A stretch of 64,000 nt of DNA from assembly GCA_024663395.1 (NCBI GenBank), contig JANFAH010000048.1, forward strand, positions 248,001 to 312,000, given 5' to 3'. The notes beneath the pieces were generated by a model. It ran no database searches and was not told where the DNA came from. It saw only the letters and a program-made list of their open reading frames with translations. Both the position numbers and the translations under genes were made by a program. Below, in pieces: positions 30,253 through 45,152 of the stretch. The stretch is from Pisolithus tinctorius (Eukaryota > Basidiomycota > Agaricomycetes > Boletales > Pisolithaceae). Position 1 is the stretch's first letter, and each line of letters opens with the position of its first letter.

Positions 30253-31711
30253 TTCTGACTGTAACCCCACAATATTTTGTGTTCTCGCGACGCCCAAGTG
30301 ACAAGGTGTGTTCGTTTGGTGTGTGACATGTGAAGCACCGTCAGGGACGATGGGCGGGCAGGAACGCCTGCTATGCCGACTCGGAATTCGGCCTCTTGAA
30401 ACTGACCGGAGTATCAGTCGACGAGATCACGTCAAACAAACATTATCCAGAACAAAACGGATTGTTCATATTCATGCACTAGACAACCGCGACGTTTGTT
30501 CATTTCCTCGGAACAACTTTTGTGCGGCGTCGATGGTGACGCCATCAACATATCCAACCAGATAGATGGATATTGCTTTACGCCCAATTTCCAGGAAATG
30601 AAGCCATCCAAGCGATAGTGGACGGTTCCAGGTTCCAGCTGCTGAATGCATATCGGTAAATCGTTCGGAAGTCCGATCGTCCGAGCTCAACAATATTATT
30701 GTGTAACTGTTTCTCGTACTCATATTAATATTGAAGATGAAGCCAGGAAGTACGTATGTGTTGGAAAGAAGGCATCAGGTGTGCGAAGGCTGTTCGGACG
30801 AAATAGGAAGAACCTCCTTATGAACAAAAGGAACGGTTTGTCCATCCGCTCTAACCCCAAGATGCTGTAGTTGATGGGCACGTAGCAGTGTACTGTACGT
30901 TTGCTAGTCCTGCTAGGGTTAAGAAAACGTGCACATGTACACACAAAGGCTGTGGGCCAAGTAGGCCAGACGGTTGGGGGGGGGGACATGTTCGGGTGCG
31001 ACCGATCGGTGTTTTGGTGGGAAGAAGCCGGATTGTTCCCCTGTCCCACCCTCGCTGAGGATCCCAAAGAGAACGACGTCGACGTCGACACTCCGGCAGA
31101 ACGTATTTGAGAATACTGACAAGTATACTCCTGCGAAGTTTGATCTTGTGAGCTGGATGCGTTTTATTTTCCCTTTCGCCGAGGAAATGCCACGTGGAGA
31201 TCGGCCCGCTTGACAACAACATATCCGCAATCCTGACAGTGTGAATTAGTTACCAGACCGCACCGGCGCTGTTGTAATCGATGACGAAAGAAAATGACCA
31301 GCTGGCCAGCTTCAAAAGCAATATTTGCCGGGGGTGTAACTTTCTCCCTCAGGACTACCGACTGTCGCCATCAAGAGAACTCCACGACGAAGTACGTAGC
31401 AGGCACATCGTAGAGCAATTGAAGACCCTCACACAATGTGTAATTCAGGCAACCTTCCCTCTATTTCCGTGTTTACGCAGTGCTTCTATATTCTCAGAAG
31501 AATTGCTAGGTTCGAATTGGGTCTGTCGACGATCTAGCATCACGGCTGCTGCAAATCTGCGCGTCTCTCTTCAGTTTTTTCCCTCTCCTGACGACCAGTT
31601 CAACTTCCCCGCGTCCTCGGCGTCACGTCAGGACATCCCCGACCGCCACTCAAATAAGGACCACGCTGGCCGAGTCGGACCCACCCATCCTTGCTTGCGA
31701 TACCACTTCCC
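30253..31711. other. Intergenic interval, no gene recognised
   Basis: About 1.46 kb between the helicase and the NRP1-like gene, with a poly-G run near 30977-30986. The open frames here are short, overlap on both strands and resemble nothing. The Ser/Pro/Cys-rich sequence just before 31712 looks like a pyrimidine-rich 5' leader or promoter. Confidence 0.5.
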
Positions 31712-34650
31712 ATGTCCGTTCCTTCTGCTGCCAATTTTCGTCTGTATGACCTACTCCGACAGCATCGCGAATTCCTGTCCTATACCAATACCTCCCTTGT
31801 GACTCGGGACGAACTCGCCATGAAGTCTCTCCCAGTGCCGCTCATCTCTGTGTCTTCGTTTTCGAACGAGGGGGCCACCGTCGCGCATAGCGACTTTGAC
31901 GTCGTGGCGTCGTCCTCAAGATTCCCGTCTCCTTTGAACTTGTCTGCTACTCCTGCTCAGACTGTTCACTATCGAGCACTGTACGAGTCTTTCGTGTCGA
32001 CTCGATCGCGTGTGGTGCAGGTAAGAGGGCATCCAGTCGCTGCAGTGTTGCGGTACGTGGCTGATCACGCGAGATGAAGATACGCAAATCACCCAACGTG
32101 TCGTTTCTGTCCGTCGTCTCGTTTCTGGAGTCGCTCCGGGAGGGGGTAGGTCTTGGCATAGGTGCGACTATCGCTCGACGCTTATCATTTTTCACGACAG
32201 CATCACTGCGGTTTCATGTCAGTGGCACAGCCTCTGTCGATGTGGACGGCCAAGGGACGCGCTGACCGAGACGAGAGCTGGGTCGTGTTCAAAACCCATG
32301 ATGAGGTAAGCTAATTATCCCTTTTTGGTAATCTCAGCCACGTGGCCGGGCGTCTCATTTCCTTTGTGGGAATCGGCGAGTCTCCTGTGCCAGGGGCTGT
32401 CAATGCTGTCGTCCTCATATGAGGGGGTCGTTGCAACTTGGCAGCCGGCAGGGTTTAATTTTTACCTTGTTGCGTTGATTGCGGTGTGTACATATATGAT
32501 TAATGCGTCTGTTTACAGGCTCGCGCATTTCTCTCGCTTTCTTATCCTTCAATCACCATTCTTCCCGCAATTGAAGCCGACTTGGAGCTGCTAGAAAGGT
32601 TTTGGCGCGCCGACATCGCTCATAAGGTCAGTCGCGCGTGCGTTGGTATGCATGCAAGACTCAGCAGCTGACACACTTCCCAGCTCGACGTCCACCGCGA
32701 TCACCAACTTCGCATGTCCCTCTCTACCCCGGATCTTCACAGACGCGCAACCCTAGCGCAATCGCCCTCTTCTGTGTTCAACCTTCCTGTAACCCATGCG
32801 GAGGATTTTACCTTGTCCAGCAACCCACCAAACCCAAGGACATCGTTCAGGTCGGGAGATTGGATGTCAGTGAGATCTCCCACTTTCATTTACCCCGGGG
32901 GTGGCCGTTCTATGGTCCGATTTCAATTGATAACCGATCATATCTCAGTGGGGAGTATGGTCACCCACGGGGGCATTATTTGAAATTCTAGAAGTGTTTA
33001 GCAGTTCCTGACCCAGGCCATTCTCCCAACAGATGCAGCTCACCCAGCTGTGCCGCCCACAACTTTGGGTGAGTGCCTGTGTACTTTTCTACCCCCCACC
33101 TCGACTTGCGAACACTTTGCCATTTTTTTGATTGGTTCTGGTGCCGATTATGGCATGGATTGATATGGGTTCACCGTCGGCGTCATCACCGTCATGCATT
33201 AGGTTCAATTTTCAAATTACTCCACCCCTCCTATGTCCACTTATCTTCAGGATCGTCGCTGCTACAGCGTGTTGTTTTCGTTCTTCCATCGTTTCTTCTC
33301 TGCGTTTCATCTTATATTCAGGACATGGTTCTGACTGACTCGTTTCCTTGCATGATTTTGCACAGGCGCAATCTGGCCTGCAGAGGATGCGGATGCCCAC
33401 GCTCGGAAAGTCAGGTTACCTCGATGAATCGCCAAGGATCTGCAGCATTGCCCTCCACACGTTTCCCTTCCTCTCCTCGGTTCATCGGTTCCGCTAATGC
33501 GACATCTCCTTATGTTCAACCGTCGATACCCAATACCACTTCTGGACCACATTACCCCAGCGGTTCGCAAGGCGCGAGACATTTATCTCCTTCACTTCCC
33601 GCTTTGATGAACGTCAAGTCACCCTCGCCCTCTAACCCTTTACTCACTCCTTCCGGGCGTGCTTTTGCGGTGGGGGGGAGAGTGCAGAATGTGTCTGGCG
33701 ATCCCCTCATCCCTTGTGTCATTTTTTGGCCGGATAATGAGCCTTTCCCTGAGCAGGGACAGATACGACCTAGTCATCTTACGGGGGTACAAGTATGCCA
33801 CTTTTTTTCCATTGTCAGGCGCTGATGCTTACGTTTACCACCAGCAGCCACCCATCCTCAACACTGGTAACCGGGGACCTATCGAGCACCAACCGGGCGA
33901 TTGGATCTGTTTGAAGTGCAACTATCTGAATTGGCGCAGGCGCAAAGTCTGCCAGACCTGCTTCCCCTGTGAGTTCATGGTCCAGCGCATAGTAATTTCG
34001 TATCTCACGTGCGCGAGACAGATGCGGAAGGCAACGGAGATTCCATCTCAGCCGCGGTGCAAGCGGAACGAATTCATCTTCTGACCTCCCTCCTCGCTCG
34101 AAATCAACTTTCGGTCCATCAACAGTGTCCACCAGAAGTACCCTCACAGCCGGTGGCGTCCATCCAGCCTCAGCGTTCTCCCATGGATAGGTCCCGGTCG
34201 CTGCAAGTTTCTCCGCGCCCCCGTTCCCAGCTTGATCTTGCTGCACGATATCCTGATTCCCAGTTCATATACGAGACTTCCGGCCCCCACTCTTCCTCTT
34301 CAACATCGTTTCCTAGCATGAAAGGTCTTGAAGACGATCTCCCATCCCCATCTGACGCGCCCAATCTCTTACCCTCTTTTTTGCAAGATATCGTGCAGTC
34401 GCCTACTTTGTCACCTACCTCGACATCCTCTGCAGAATTGTCCATTGAAGAATACGAGGCCAATTCCCCTTCTTCGCAGCGGTCTTCCCTTACGCGGGAT
34501 CGCTTAGTGTTGACCGACGACTCTATCTCCCATTCGCCTCTCGGCAATATATGGAAGCTTAACGATGAAGAAACGAAAGGCGGGGCCTCTGTCGCCTTGC
34601 CAACTCATGAAGACCTGGTTGGAAGCAGGAACAGCAGTCGGGAGTTTTAA
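31712..34650 (+). CDS. NRP1-like RNA-binding protein (RRM-like N-terminus, two RanBP2-type zinc fingers)
   Basis: From ATG 31712 (MSVPSAANFRLYDLLRQH) the exons encode a divergent RRM-like region (VSFLESLREG, then SWVVFKTHDE joined to ARAFLSLSYPSITILPAI). Next is a first RanBP2-type zinc finger (RSGDW...CSSPSCAAHNFGRNLACRGC) spread over three exons, and a Ser/Pro-rich linker. A second finger reads GDWICLKCNYLNWRRRKVCQTC at about 33898-33963, quoted by its ends GDWICLKC and KVCQTC. Both fingers have the W-x-C...C...N-x-x-x-R...C-x-x-C layout of single-stranded-RNA-binding fingers. The C-terminal half is disordered and Ser-rich and ends GSRNSSREF. This domain order matches yeast Nrp1, a stress-granule-associated protein. 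Exons between 31980 and 33410 were fixed by frame and splice signals and are less certain. Confidence 0.75.
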
Positions 34651-35029
34651 CGTCCTCAAGGAAGCAATAACTGGATAAGGGATAAGGGACTGGTATTTTT
34701 TCTTCTTCCCTACTTTGTGTGTTCTCGGTGTACGGTTTGTCTTATATGTAGGGCTTTGTCTCGACGACTCCTTCTGCTGTTTCTTTGTTCGCCAGACTAG
34801 CATATGTCCATAGCTCGGGTAAATTATTTCTGTTAGGTGCTTCATCATAACGGTCGCAACACGGCGGGTATCCATGTACACCTTTGTTACTTAGAATCCA
34901 GCGGTCTTGTGTGTGCTGGTGGATTACATGTCTCCCAGTTGAGATCCGGGAACGACTGTCTTCTATCGAGTATTTGGTTTGCGTAGGACAGGAGACTATT
35001 GTTTCCCCCCTTTTTGGTCTTCGTCTCTC
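34651..35029. other. Intergenic interval before APC1
   Basis: About 380 bp between the NRP1-like stop and the APC1 start. T-rich sequence after the stop fits a 3' UTR, and the rest presumably holds the APC1 promoter. No other feature seen. Confidence 0.5.
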
Positions 35030-38000
35030 ATGAAGTCAGAGATCGTCATCCAAGTATGCCCGCAGCCACGATCAGCCGCTGTCAATCTCCTGTCTCAACA
35101 GATCCCGCAAGGTGAACCTCGAGACTCAGATCTTCTTAGATCCATTCGTGCGGCACTCAAAGGCTCTGCACCCAACGGTGTTGCCTCGACATGCGCACCT
35201 TGCTTCACGGATGGGTCTGATTCATGGGTGGAGCAGGAACTCTCTTGGAACTACCGTTGCGCAGTCTTGACCCAAGGAGGCGTGATACGCCGCAAGTGGG
35301 ATTTCTTGGAAGAAGGTCAGAGCATCCAATACGCGTGTCTGGGATGCTTCGCACACAGTACCGAGGCCACTGGACCTGTGCACGGAAGCGCGCATTACAC
35401 GTCCTCCAAAGAGGAGTACACGTACACCGGACCAACAAGAGAAGCACTGTTCGGGCCATTCTACGCCATCCACGGGGAAAAGCCCAAGAATGAACTCGCC
35501 CAAGAAGTCGTTCCAGCGGTTTTCGTGTTCTTACGGAGCATAGGCAAAGTCTTCCTGTCCAACGGGGTGGACTACACGTTCTCTCTTCCATTTCTCGTGA
35601 AGAAGGCATGGCCACTGCATCCTCACGGCGTCCTGATACAACGGGTTCTTGAGCCGATAGAGGTCGAAGAAGCTCGTTTTACAGGAGACACACTCCTTCC
35701 AACAATCTTCTCAATTACGAATCCATTCGCGGAACCTACTGCTATTGGAATCACAGCAGGCATTGTGGGAGGGCACGGTGACACCCCAGTCTCGCTTTCT
35801 GATGAGGATGAACAGTGTTCCAAGCCCCTCGCGGCTGTTTCCGCTGCAGAAGAGGTTGTCTGGGTGTCTACATACAATTCTGACATCGCCGTTTTGATAA
35901 CGTTCAACGAGGAGATAAGACAACTCGTAATCTGGAGATACATTCATCTGAAACCGAAGGGCGCATTCGATCCTATCGAGCATGGCAGGACGAAGGTCTC
36001 CTTCTGGGTACAAAGGCTGGCTACACGCCCCCTTACGAACCTCCCGTAAGCTATCTTTATGTACATTTCTTGGGAACCTAATCATCCAATGGCATCAGGG
36101 ATGGGTGGATGGAAGGCTTTTCTGCTGCTCTGTTTGACCAAAGGCATGATGGTTCGGAGTTCCGCACCCTCCTGGCTATCTGCATTTCTGGTACACAAGC
36201 GCTCGTGTATACCTTACCAGTCAACCAAACTGGGCAATGTCCTCATGCAAACTTTTTGACGACCATCGATGCCACATCTGTCATACCTATACGTTCTACT
36301 CGAGCGGAAATGTGGGACTTATTGGCCGTCAAACCAGAGGGGACTGTCTCTATTCTTACGCATGGTCTCTATGATTTACCCATTCAACTGCGTCTATCCG
36401 GATTTTGCGACGTGCAAACGCAAGGTGCAGATCGACCATCTGACTCCGAGGTCAAAAATATAGTAGCAGTGAAGTGGGGATCCATATCTTCGGTCACCCT
36501 GATATGCTCCGGCGGAGAAAACTACCGTGGCAGATTCGATATGATTGCTCAAGATCCTTTGGTATCTCAGGCTTTGCAGGTCCTTGCCCTAGCTCTTCCC
36601 AAACAAGAAGCGTTCGACGTGCATCGCAAGTTCCTGGAAGCATGGAGTCCACATTACTTTTGGACTTGCTCGAATATGGAATTTCATGCACTTTCACTTG
36701 CGATTTCTTCCGTGCTGGAGCTCTCACCAGTGTACCCATTCAAGGACGACAAACCGCCTTCCACTCCCTGGGACAAGTTTTGCCACCTTGCTGCTAACAC
36801 CCGGTCTTTTGTAGATGACCCCGCTCTTCAACGACTAAAGTTGCCTGTTTCTCCTGTTTCTCGCCAGTACTTTTTGTTCACCTTAAAGCCAAACCCACTG
36901 TTGGCCCCTGTACTGTATGCGTTGCACATGCTTGCAGAAGACCTTCGCCTGACGGTCCATCGTTACGATTCACTTCTACTCCTCGTACCACTGGTTTGTC
37001 AGATCGCACACATCATACGGCCTGAATGGGTTGACTACTGGAAACGCCTATGTCCCGACATCATGCCAGCTTGGCCCTCACCATCTGCTATTCGTGAGTG
37101 ATGTGACTCAGCAGGCATTCAACGCGGCTGATATTCCTCGCAGGTGCTGACACGCTGGACGATCGTATACCAGTTTGGCCTCCTGATATGACGGCCGTAT
37201 TGTATGGGAGGCTCAGCAACCCGGATTGGAAGTTCTTACCCTACGAGAGCCCGCGATTGGCATCACTTTTCGATATCCAACCATCGTTTGCCTTTGGGAA
37301 TGCTGAACCTTTACTGACTCTGCAACGTGTCACTACCGCATACTTGTGTCTTGCAGGTGATTCGGTAGCATCCACGCAAAGACGAGCGGAGTTGACAGTA
37401 GAGACGCTGATCCAGACGTGGGGAACAGCAAAAAAGGGCTTTCTTTTCTTGGATCGCTTACCTCTAGGTATTGCGGCACCCCTTCGCGAAGCTATTCGAA
37501 CTTGCCAGCTCTCACCACCTGGTAACTGGCGATCGGAACATTATGAGTTGGTGGGTCGTCGGGACTTGGCTTTTAGCGTTGCCAAGGTGCAGCCGGTACA
37601 CTTCCAACAAGGATTGTACCAGTCTCCCGAAAATTACATGGTAAATCTTGGTTCGTGTAATGTGTCACTTGTGGTCTCATTCGCTTTCAGAACTCGCACT
37701 GCCGAGTCACGATAAGTAGCCTCGTCGACCAGGCCAAATCCGCAAGTATTGGTGAAATTGACGCTGTTTCGGGCGTGGAGCTGGATCTGAATGGCTTTTC
37801 GAAAATTCGATTTGGCCAAGATCGGAGGTTGGAAGAAGTTGCTCGCATGCTCTGCTCTTCATCGATAGCATCTGCGCGGCTCGTGGAGCGACCGGACCTC
37901 AAGTGCGTTGGTCCCATGCATACAATGGTTATCCTGCTAATCCGCTCTTTTGCAGTGAGCATGACCAAGCGAAGGAACAGCAGCACCAGGTGGTGCGACT

Positions 38001-40743
38001 CACAGAGCGGACACTAGCTTTGCCTTATGGAAGAGCTATGTTCACATTTGGCACGGTACAGACAGTCACTAGGGAAGCCTATGTGATCCCTAAGATGGAG
38101 TTTTCGGTTCGAATTCAGCCGTCTAATGTGATTGCAACACCGGAACCTGGCAAGATACCGGTGGAGTGCGTTAATTGGGGAGAGTTCCACAATGGTGTTG
38201 CTGCTGGTCTACGAATTAGCCCTGGCGCTCGTGGTGTAGAGAGCTCGTGGATCGCTTTCAACAAACCATCCGAATTGACACCTCAACACGCAGGGTTTTT
38301 GTTCGGCCTTGGACTCACGGGCCACTTAAAGGAGATGTTAACATGGCATACGTTCGGGTATTTGACGCCAAAGCATGACTTCACATCCATTGGAGTTCTC
38401 CTTGGACTCTCCGCTGCTAATGTCGGGAGCGGAAACAAGCATGTTACAAAGTTGCTCGCTGTCCATACACCAGCGCTCCTCCCGACGCCTACCATTGACC
38501 TCAACGTCTCCCTCATGACTCAAGCCGCTGGCTTGGCCGGAGTCGGTATTCTTTATCTCGGCACGAAGAACAGGCGTATGGCAGAAGTTTGTTTGCATCA
38601 GATAAGCCGCAAGGATCTTGTCCAGCCCGACCTCAGTAACGAACACCGGGAAGCATACACGTATGCAGCTGCTCTTGCGCTCGGGATGATCATGCTTGGT
38701 CAGGGTTCATCCACGCCTGCCGACACAGCTTGCCTTCATCGATTGCGTGTGTTGGTGCACGGTGAAGTCAAATCTCTAGCGGGCACAAGCTCGCGTCCCA
38801 CTTTCGACACCAATATCACCTCGCCCGCAGCGACAATGGCGTTAGGCCTCATGTACTTAAAGACCGGGCGAAGAGACGTGGCAGACATACTCGAAATCCC
38901 GAGTACGATTATAGAGTTGAACCGCATCCAACCAAGTTTCCTGTTGATGCGTACGATTGCGAGGTCTCTAATTATGTGGGACGCTATCGGATCAACGGAG
39001 GAATGGGTATTGAAGCAAGTTCCGGCACCGATCATGGAGGCAATGCAAGAGCATATGCTTGCCAAGAAGGTAGCCGATGATGCTATTCAACTGGCTTACT
39101 ACAACATTTTGGCTGGTTGTTGTTTCGTCGTGGGGCTCAAGTATGCTGGCACGGCGCGCCACGAAGCATACACGATGCTGTCACACTTTTTCGATAGCTT
39201 TAGCAGGTTTGTTGCGTCCAACGGTAGGTTCATCATTATTTCGTTTACGCTCTTGTCTGACGAGTGTGTAGGCATCGCCTTCGACCATAAAATCAAGCGC
39301 TCTGCCGTTCGCGAAGGTCTGAACTTGATCTCTATAGCGTTGTGCATGGTTATGGCTGGCACTGGTGAAATCTCTTGCTTGCGGAGACTGAGGTATGCCT
39401 ACGGAATGTACCACCAAGCCTTTAGGTATGGGGTACATGTCGCAACCCACCTCTCTCTCGGGCTACTTTTTCTGGGGGCCGGTCGATTCACACTGGGTAC
39501 ATCTAACGCCGCCATAGCGTGCCTGGTTACCGCGTTCTTCCCTCGTTTCCACCACGTCTCGTCGGATAACAAGAGTTATCCCCAAGCTCTCAGGCACCTC
39601 TGGGTCCTTGCAGTTGAGCCGCGGTGTCTTATTGCGCGTGATGTCAATACATGTGAAGCAGTTTATCTTCCAGTCAAGATCACTACTCGAGAAGGCAGCG
39701 ATAAAGGCAGTTCGCAACTGATTTCCCCCACACTCATCCCAGACTTTGGTAAGCTACTTTCCGTGCGGGTAGACACCCCGCGTTACTGGCCTTTCTTCGT
39801 GGATTTGGAACACTCCCCGGAGCAAAAGAAGAACCTTCTCAAGAACCAAACGCTGTACGTCAAACGTCGGACAGCATTTCTCAGCTATACAGAAGATCCC
39901 CGAGGCAGCCGAAGTCTATTCGTACGGTCTGGATCCTCGGCTGGAGATGCGGCCACCCTTGACTTCCCTCAACTTACTGATGCAAAAACCCATCCTGCGA
40001 GCGATTTGACTCACTTCATCTCATCCTTTTCGAATGACACACTGTTTCTCGCCTTCGCTGATTATTTCTCACGGGACGACGGTGAGACGCATGCAGAGAG
40101 GATATTCCACGCGTACTGCCATGCCGTCTTGCTGGATAGTATCTTGCAGGATAAGATGGAGACGTTACAATCACACCTAGCTCTCTACCAGTATCGTACC
40201 CAGCCGGAGTCAGCAGCGTATTTCCACCTCCGTCTGCAGGACCTCAGGTTCGCGGCTGACTTCTACAGCAAAGTTTTCGAACGTCGTTTTTGTGGTCGAG
40301 CGGAGCATAATGCCAGACCTCCCCTCATCCGCGAGAATACCGCTTCCGGCTCTCTACAAGCGCTAGACAAGCGCCTTGGAGACCTCACAGCTCAGCCGAA
40401 ATTCAATGAAATATTCGCTCGTTATGCCCGAGGTGAGACTATTGGGGATGCAGAAGATTTCGGTTCTCCCGGAGAGCTCTCCCGGTGCCTCGCTTGGTAT
40501 CTTTTGAGGAACGGCGTTCCTTCTGCTTCTCTACTGGTAATTCTGCGCCAACTCGCCAGGGATGCTTACGCCCAATCTGTTTCACGATCCCCTCCGGAGG
40601 GTACTGCGGACGTGAAGGGGCTCGATGTAGGCATTAAGGAGGTGTTGCGTGGGACTGGGACCAAGATGATAAATGCATTCGGATCCGGCTGGTCGGGTTC
40701 CTCTCTTGACCGTATTATTGACGCATGGCAGGGTGTTTCATGA
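35030..40743 (+). CDS. APC1: APC1, anaphase-promoting complex/cyclosome scaffold subunit
   Basis: Largest subunit of the APC/C ubiquitin ligase; its PC-repeat torus holds other subunits together. From ATG 35030 (MKSEIVIQVCPQPRS) the N-terminal half is beta-propeller-like (SLPFLVKKAWPLHPHGVLIQR is the family block, quoted partly here). A mid block reads PLVCQIAHIIRPEWVDYW. Proteasome/cyclosome repeats follow: AGFLFGLGLTGHLKEML, SIGVLLGLSAANVGSGN, AAGLAGVGILYLGTKNRRMA, AAALALGMIMLGQGS, ATMALGLMYLKTGRRDVAD. The C-terminal region (VSSDNKSYPQALRHLWVLAVE) is typical of Apc1. The product is about 1,850 residues. At least five short introns are inferred, near 36047, 37094, 37638, 37903 and others. 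The longest uninterrupted exon starts near 37955 and runs to the stop. Confidence 0.92.
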
Positions 40744-40953
40744 AATATTGCACACCAAGCGACTTTCCGCATGTCTTCTGGTTGGCCGCATCAGTATCCT
40801 ATGTCTATGCAGGTATTTACAGAGGAATAGAGAACAAAGTGTAATAACAGTTCGGGTACGCCACAGCACTTGATTTTGTATACAACGAACTAACTCCCTA
40901 TCCGAAATCCAGTACATTAAAAGTTACAGAAGGCAAGAGTCAAAAGCTGTTTT

Positions 40954-42549
<1,596 letters not shown>

Positions 42550-42622
42550 GGCAGATGAAGATCGTAGCACAGAGAAGAGAAAGCGCTGCTGTTTGGGAGG
42601 ATAGTCTTGCTGGACGACGATC

Positions 42623-42630
42623 CTTTTATA
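42623..42630 (-). promoter_or_regulatory. TATA box of the DAHP synthase gene
   Basis: TATAAAAG on the minus strand lies about 74 bp upstream of the ATG at 42549, inside the 211-bp divergent promoter shared with PIH1. No equivalent is seen on the PIH1 side. Confidence 0.5.
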
Positions 42631-42760
42631 CTTGATCAAGAGGCCTCTTAAAAGCCCAACCTATGGCAATATTTTTCATTGCCTTTCCTGGCGTCGCTTA
42701 TTTAGCGTGAGTGCGTGTCATCCGCCGAACCGAATCGCTCTGCAGCCTGTCGGCGTCCTG

Positions 42761-43989
42761 ATGGCCACCGCCACTAGCACACAACAAGTCGCTGTTACGC
42801 TCAGCCCTGTGCCCGGCTTCTGTGTCAAATCTAAAGCCACGAACGACACAGTAGTGCATCCGTCGATTGCTGACAGAGCAGGCGTTTCACGGGACGCTCA
42901 GATTAACCGAGCCTCGCCCTTGATTCCGGTCACAAAAGGCCTCAAAATCTTTGTAAACATAGCATGGGATTCAAACGTGCCTCCCCCTCCACAGGGAAGC
43001 GAGGAGGCGATACAACATGCCATGCGAGGCCTCCATATCGATGAATCTAATCCAGACAGCTGGTTCGTCCCACTTGTCGTATCTGATGCCCGCCGTGACT
43101 CCGACAAAGGTCGGTGTTACTACTGCTCCCCAATTTTCTTAATACTGACGACCTGCCAACTCTATCTCCACTTTCCATGCCAACTACCGACTCTGTGCTT
43201 ACGCTCACCGCATTCGGACAGCCGGCCAGCCCTCCATCGTCTTCGACGCGATATTCAGCCCTTCCATCAAGTCCCGCGCATTAAAAGATGTTGATTTCAA
43301 GTTTTTCATCATTGGTGTGTATACTAAACTAAACACAATACCCAATCAGTTGCCTCATTCTTCGGTTCAGAACTTGCCTTCCAACGCATCGAAGCACAGA
43401 CAACTATTATCCTTTCTCGGCAGATTGGTACACCCAACATAGCCTCCAAGGGAAAGCCCCAAGCGCGACAGGTCTTGGTACCTGCAACACTATATCCGAA
43501 CCACCGTGCGCCTGCCAAACTCATTCAAGAAATCCCACCCCGCCCTACGGCCGAGTCTACACCTAGAGGTACTCTGAAGAACCAACAGTCATCGGCTAGC
43601 ATGGCCCCTAAAATTCCGTCGTGGTCTTGGAGTGAAGAAAACTCAAAGTTATGTATCGTAATCAATGTTCCTGCATTGGTGTGTATCGCTGCCACCATAG
43701 GTTTAGCATATTGTGTGACCGAACACGCGATATTTCAAACACACAGACGCATGCAGCTATCCCGCTTTCCACTCTCGATGTCGAGCCTAGACGCGTACTG
43801 CTATCTGTCCCATCGTTGTATAACCTTGACATCGACCTCAATGTTTCAGATGCCGATCTCACTGCCACTTTCGCCGAGCCAGACTCATCGATGCAGGCGC
43901 TGACTTTGAAACGCAAACGAGATCTCGATGTTGATAATGCAAAGGCTGAGTGGCGTGTCGCAGATAAAACGATCGTACTCCACGCCTGA
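42761..43989 (+). CDS. PIH1: PIH1-like R2TP complex subunit (PIH1 N domain plus CS-like domain)
   Basis: PIH1 links Hsp90/Tah1 to the Rvb1-Rvb2 AAA ATPases for assembly of box C/D snoRNPs, RNA polymerases and PIKK kinases. The start chosen is ATG 42761 (MATATSTQQVAVTLSPVPG); the open frame upstream has no better ATG. The N domain reads KGLKIFVNIAWDSNVPPPP, DSWFVPLVVSDARRDSDK, then after an intron AGQPSIVFDAIFSPSIKSR, and after another ELAFQRIEAQ. A Pro/Ser linker is followed by a C-terminal CS-type beta domain: LCIVINVPAL, THAAIPLSTLDVEPRRVLL, LYNLDIDLNVSDADLTA, AEWRVADKTIVLHA. Four exons. The domain order is exactly that of PIH1D1 proteins. Confidence 0.88.
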
Positions 43990-45152
43990 TTTGTCATAGC
44001 GTTTACACCGTTTAAACACGCCGGATTTTTAACACTGCCCTAAATGCCTCTATTCAAATCAGCAACAACGTTGCATTGATATCAAACCAGCAGTACCTCG
44101 CCGTATTCTCTCGGACGCACGTTGGCGCCGCACGTGGGGAACAGCCCCTACCTGCGCTTCTTATAACCCCGTAATATCACACCTCATGGTAATGGATTTG
44201 GCAATTTTCCGACTTTCATAACGACTTCTTTCTCATTTAAGATTGTAATCGCTTCCGGCGGCGGTCGTCGTCGTAGCGTATAGCGCTTATGATCAGCCGA
44301 AGTATGGAATCGACGATGGCCTACCAGCCGAGCCAGCCACATTTCTTCTCCAAACGCGGTCGCGTGCCTGCGTTTGGATCCAGCTACCTACTCAGGCAAA
44401 GCCATTCTCCCTGAATCCTGCATTGTTGTACAAATTATCCGGACATGCGCCCGCCCCAATCGGCAACCTATGTACTACAGGCCTCCGGGCTGTTCGCCAG
44501 CGGTCACCTTGAACGCTGTCAAAATCTGATGAACTATTTACAACATCGCACATTTCCTTATGGATGCCGTGAGTTATCCTCACCGGCCTGAGAAAGCCGG
44601 AAGCGAATGGACGCCGAACAGGTACTTTGCAGTAGAAAGTTTCATTATACTTCCCGAACAGAAGGATCATTATCCGCTAAGATAGTCGCACGCCCCCGAT
44701 GTGTGTGTACTATCGCATATCAGTTCATACTTCCATCTCCTATGCCAGCTTCCACCTTAAGCCAAGTGGGGTTGTTTATCAATATCGTACGCACACGTCG
44801 CAAGAGGGTGTAAGTTGTCGTCCAAATTCATCTATCCGGGTGCTGCTAGCATCGGCGTGGTCCTTTGCAGGCAAACCTGATACACTGCTGGCATACCATT
44901 TAAGGGTAAGTTCATTTCATACAAGCTAACATGAATCGGTGACAGCAACTGTTTTTGAATATCACCCACCAACCTCTATGGTAATCCTTGTTTCTGGAAA
45001 AGGCGCATGCACGTAGCGCATGATGGCACGATGAATCACTATGATGTATGACAGCTGAATCCAACTCCCTGCAACAATATTGCTGCAGTCAAAAAATATA
45101 TATGCAGGAAAGCTACGGTGAAGCCGCAGCCATCTTTTGCATCCATCTGAGG
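43990..45152. other. Intergenic interval, no gene recognised
   Basis: About 1.16 kb between the stops of PIH1 and the NagZ-like gene. Short open frames on both strands have no recognisable similarity or splice support. No tRNA, inverted repeat or transposon end was found. Confidence 0.5.

Noticed and set aside
30300..31690. Open frames such as 30720-31230 and 31281-31802
   Set aside because: They overlap on both strands, are interrupted by homopolymers, and show no known domain.
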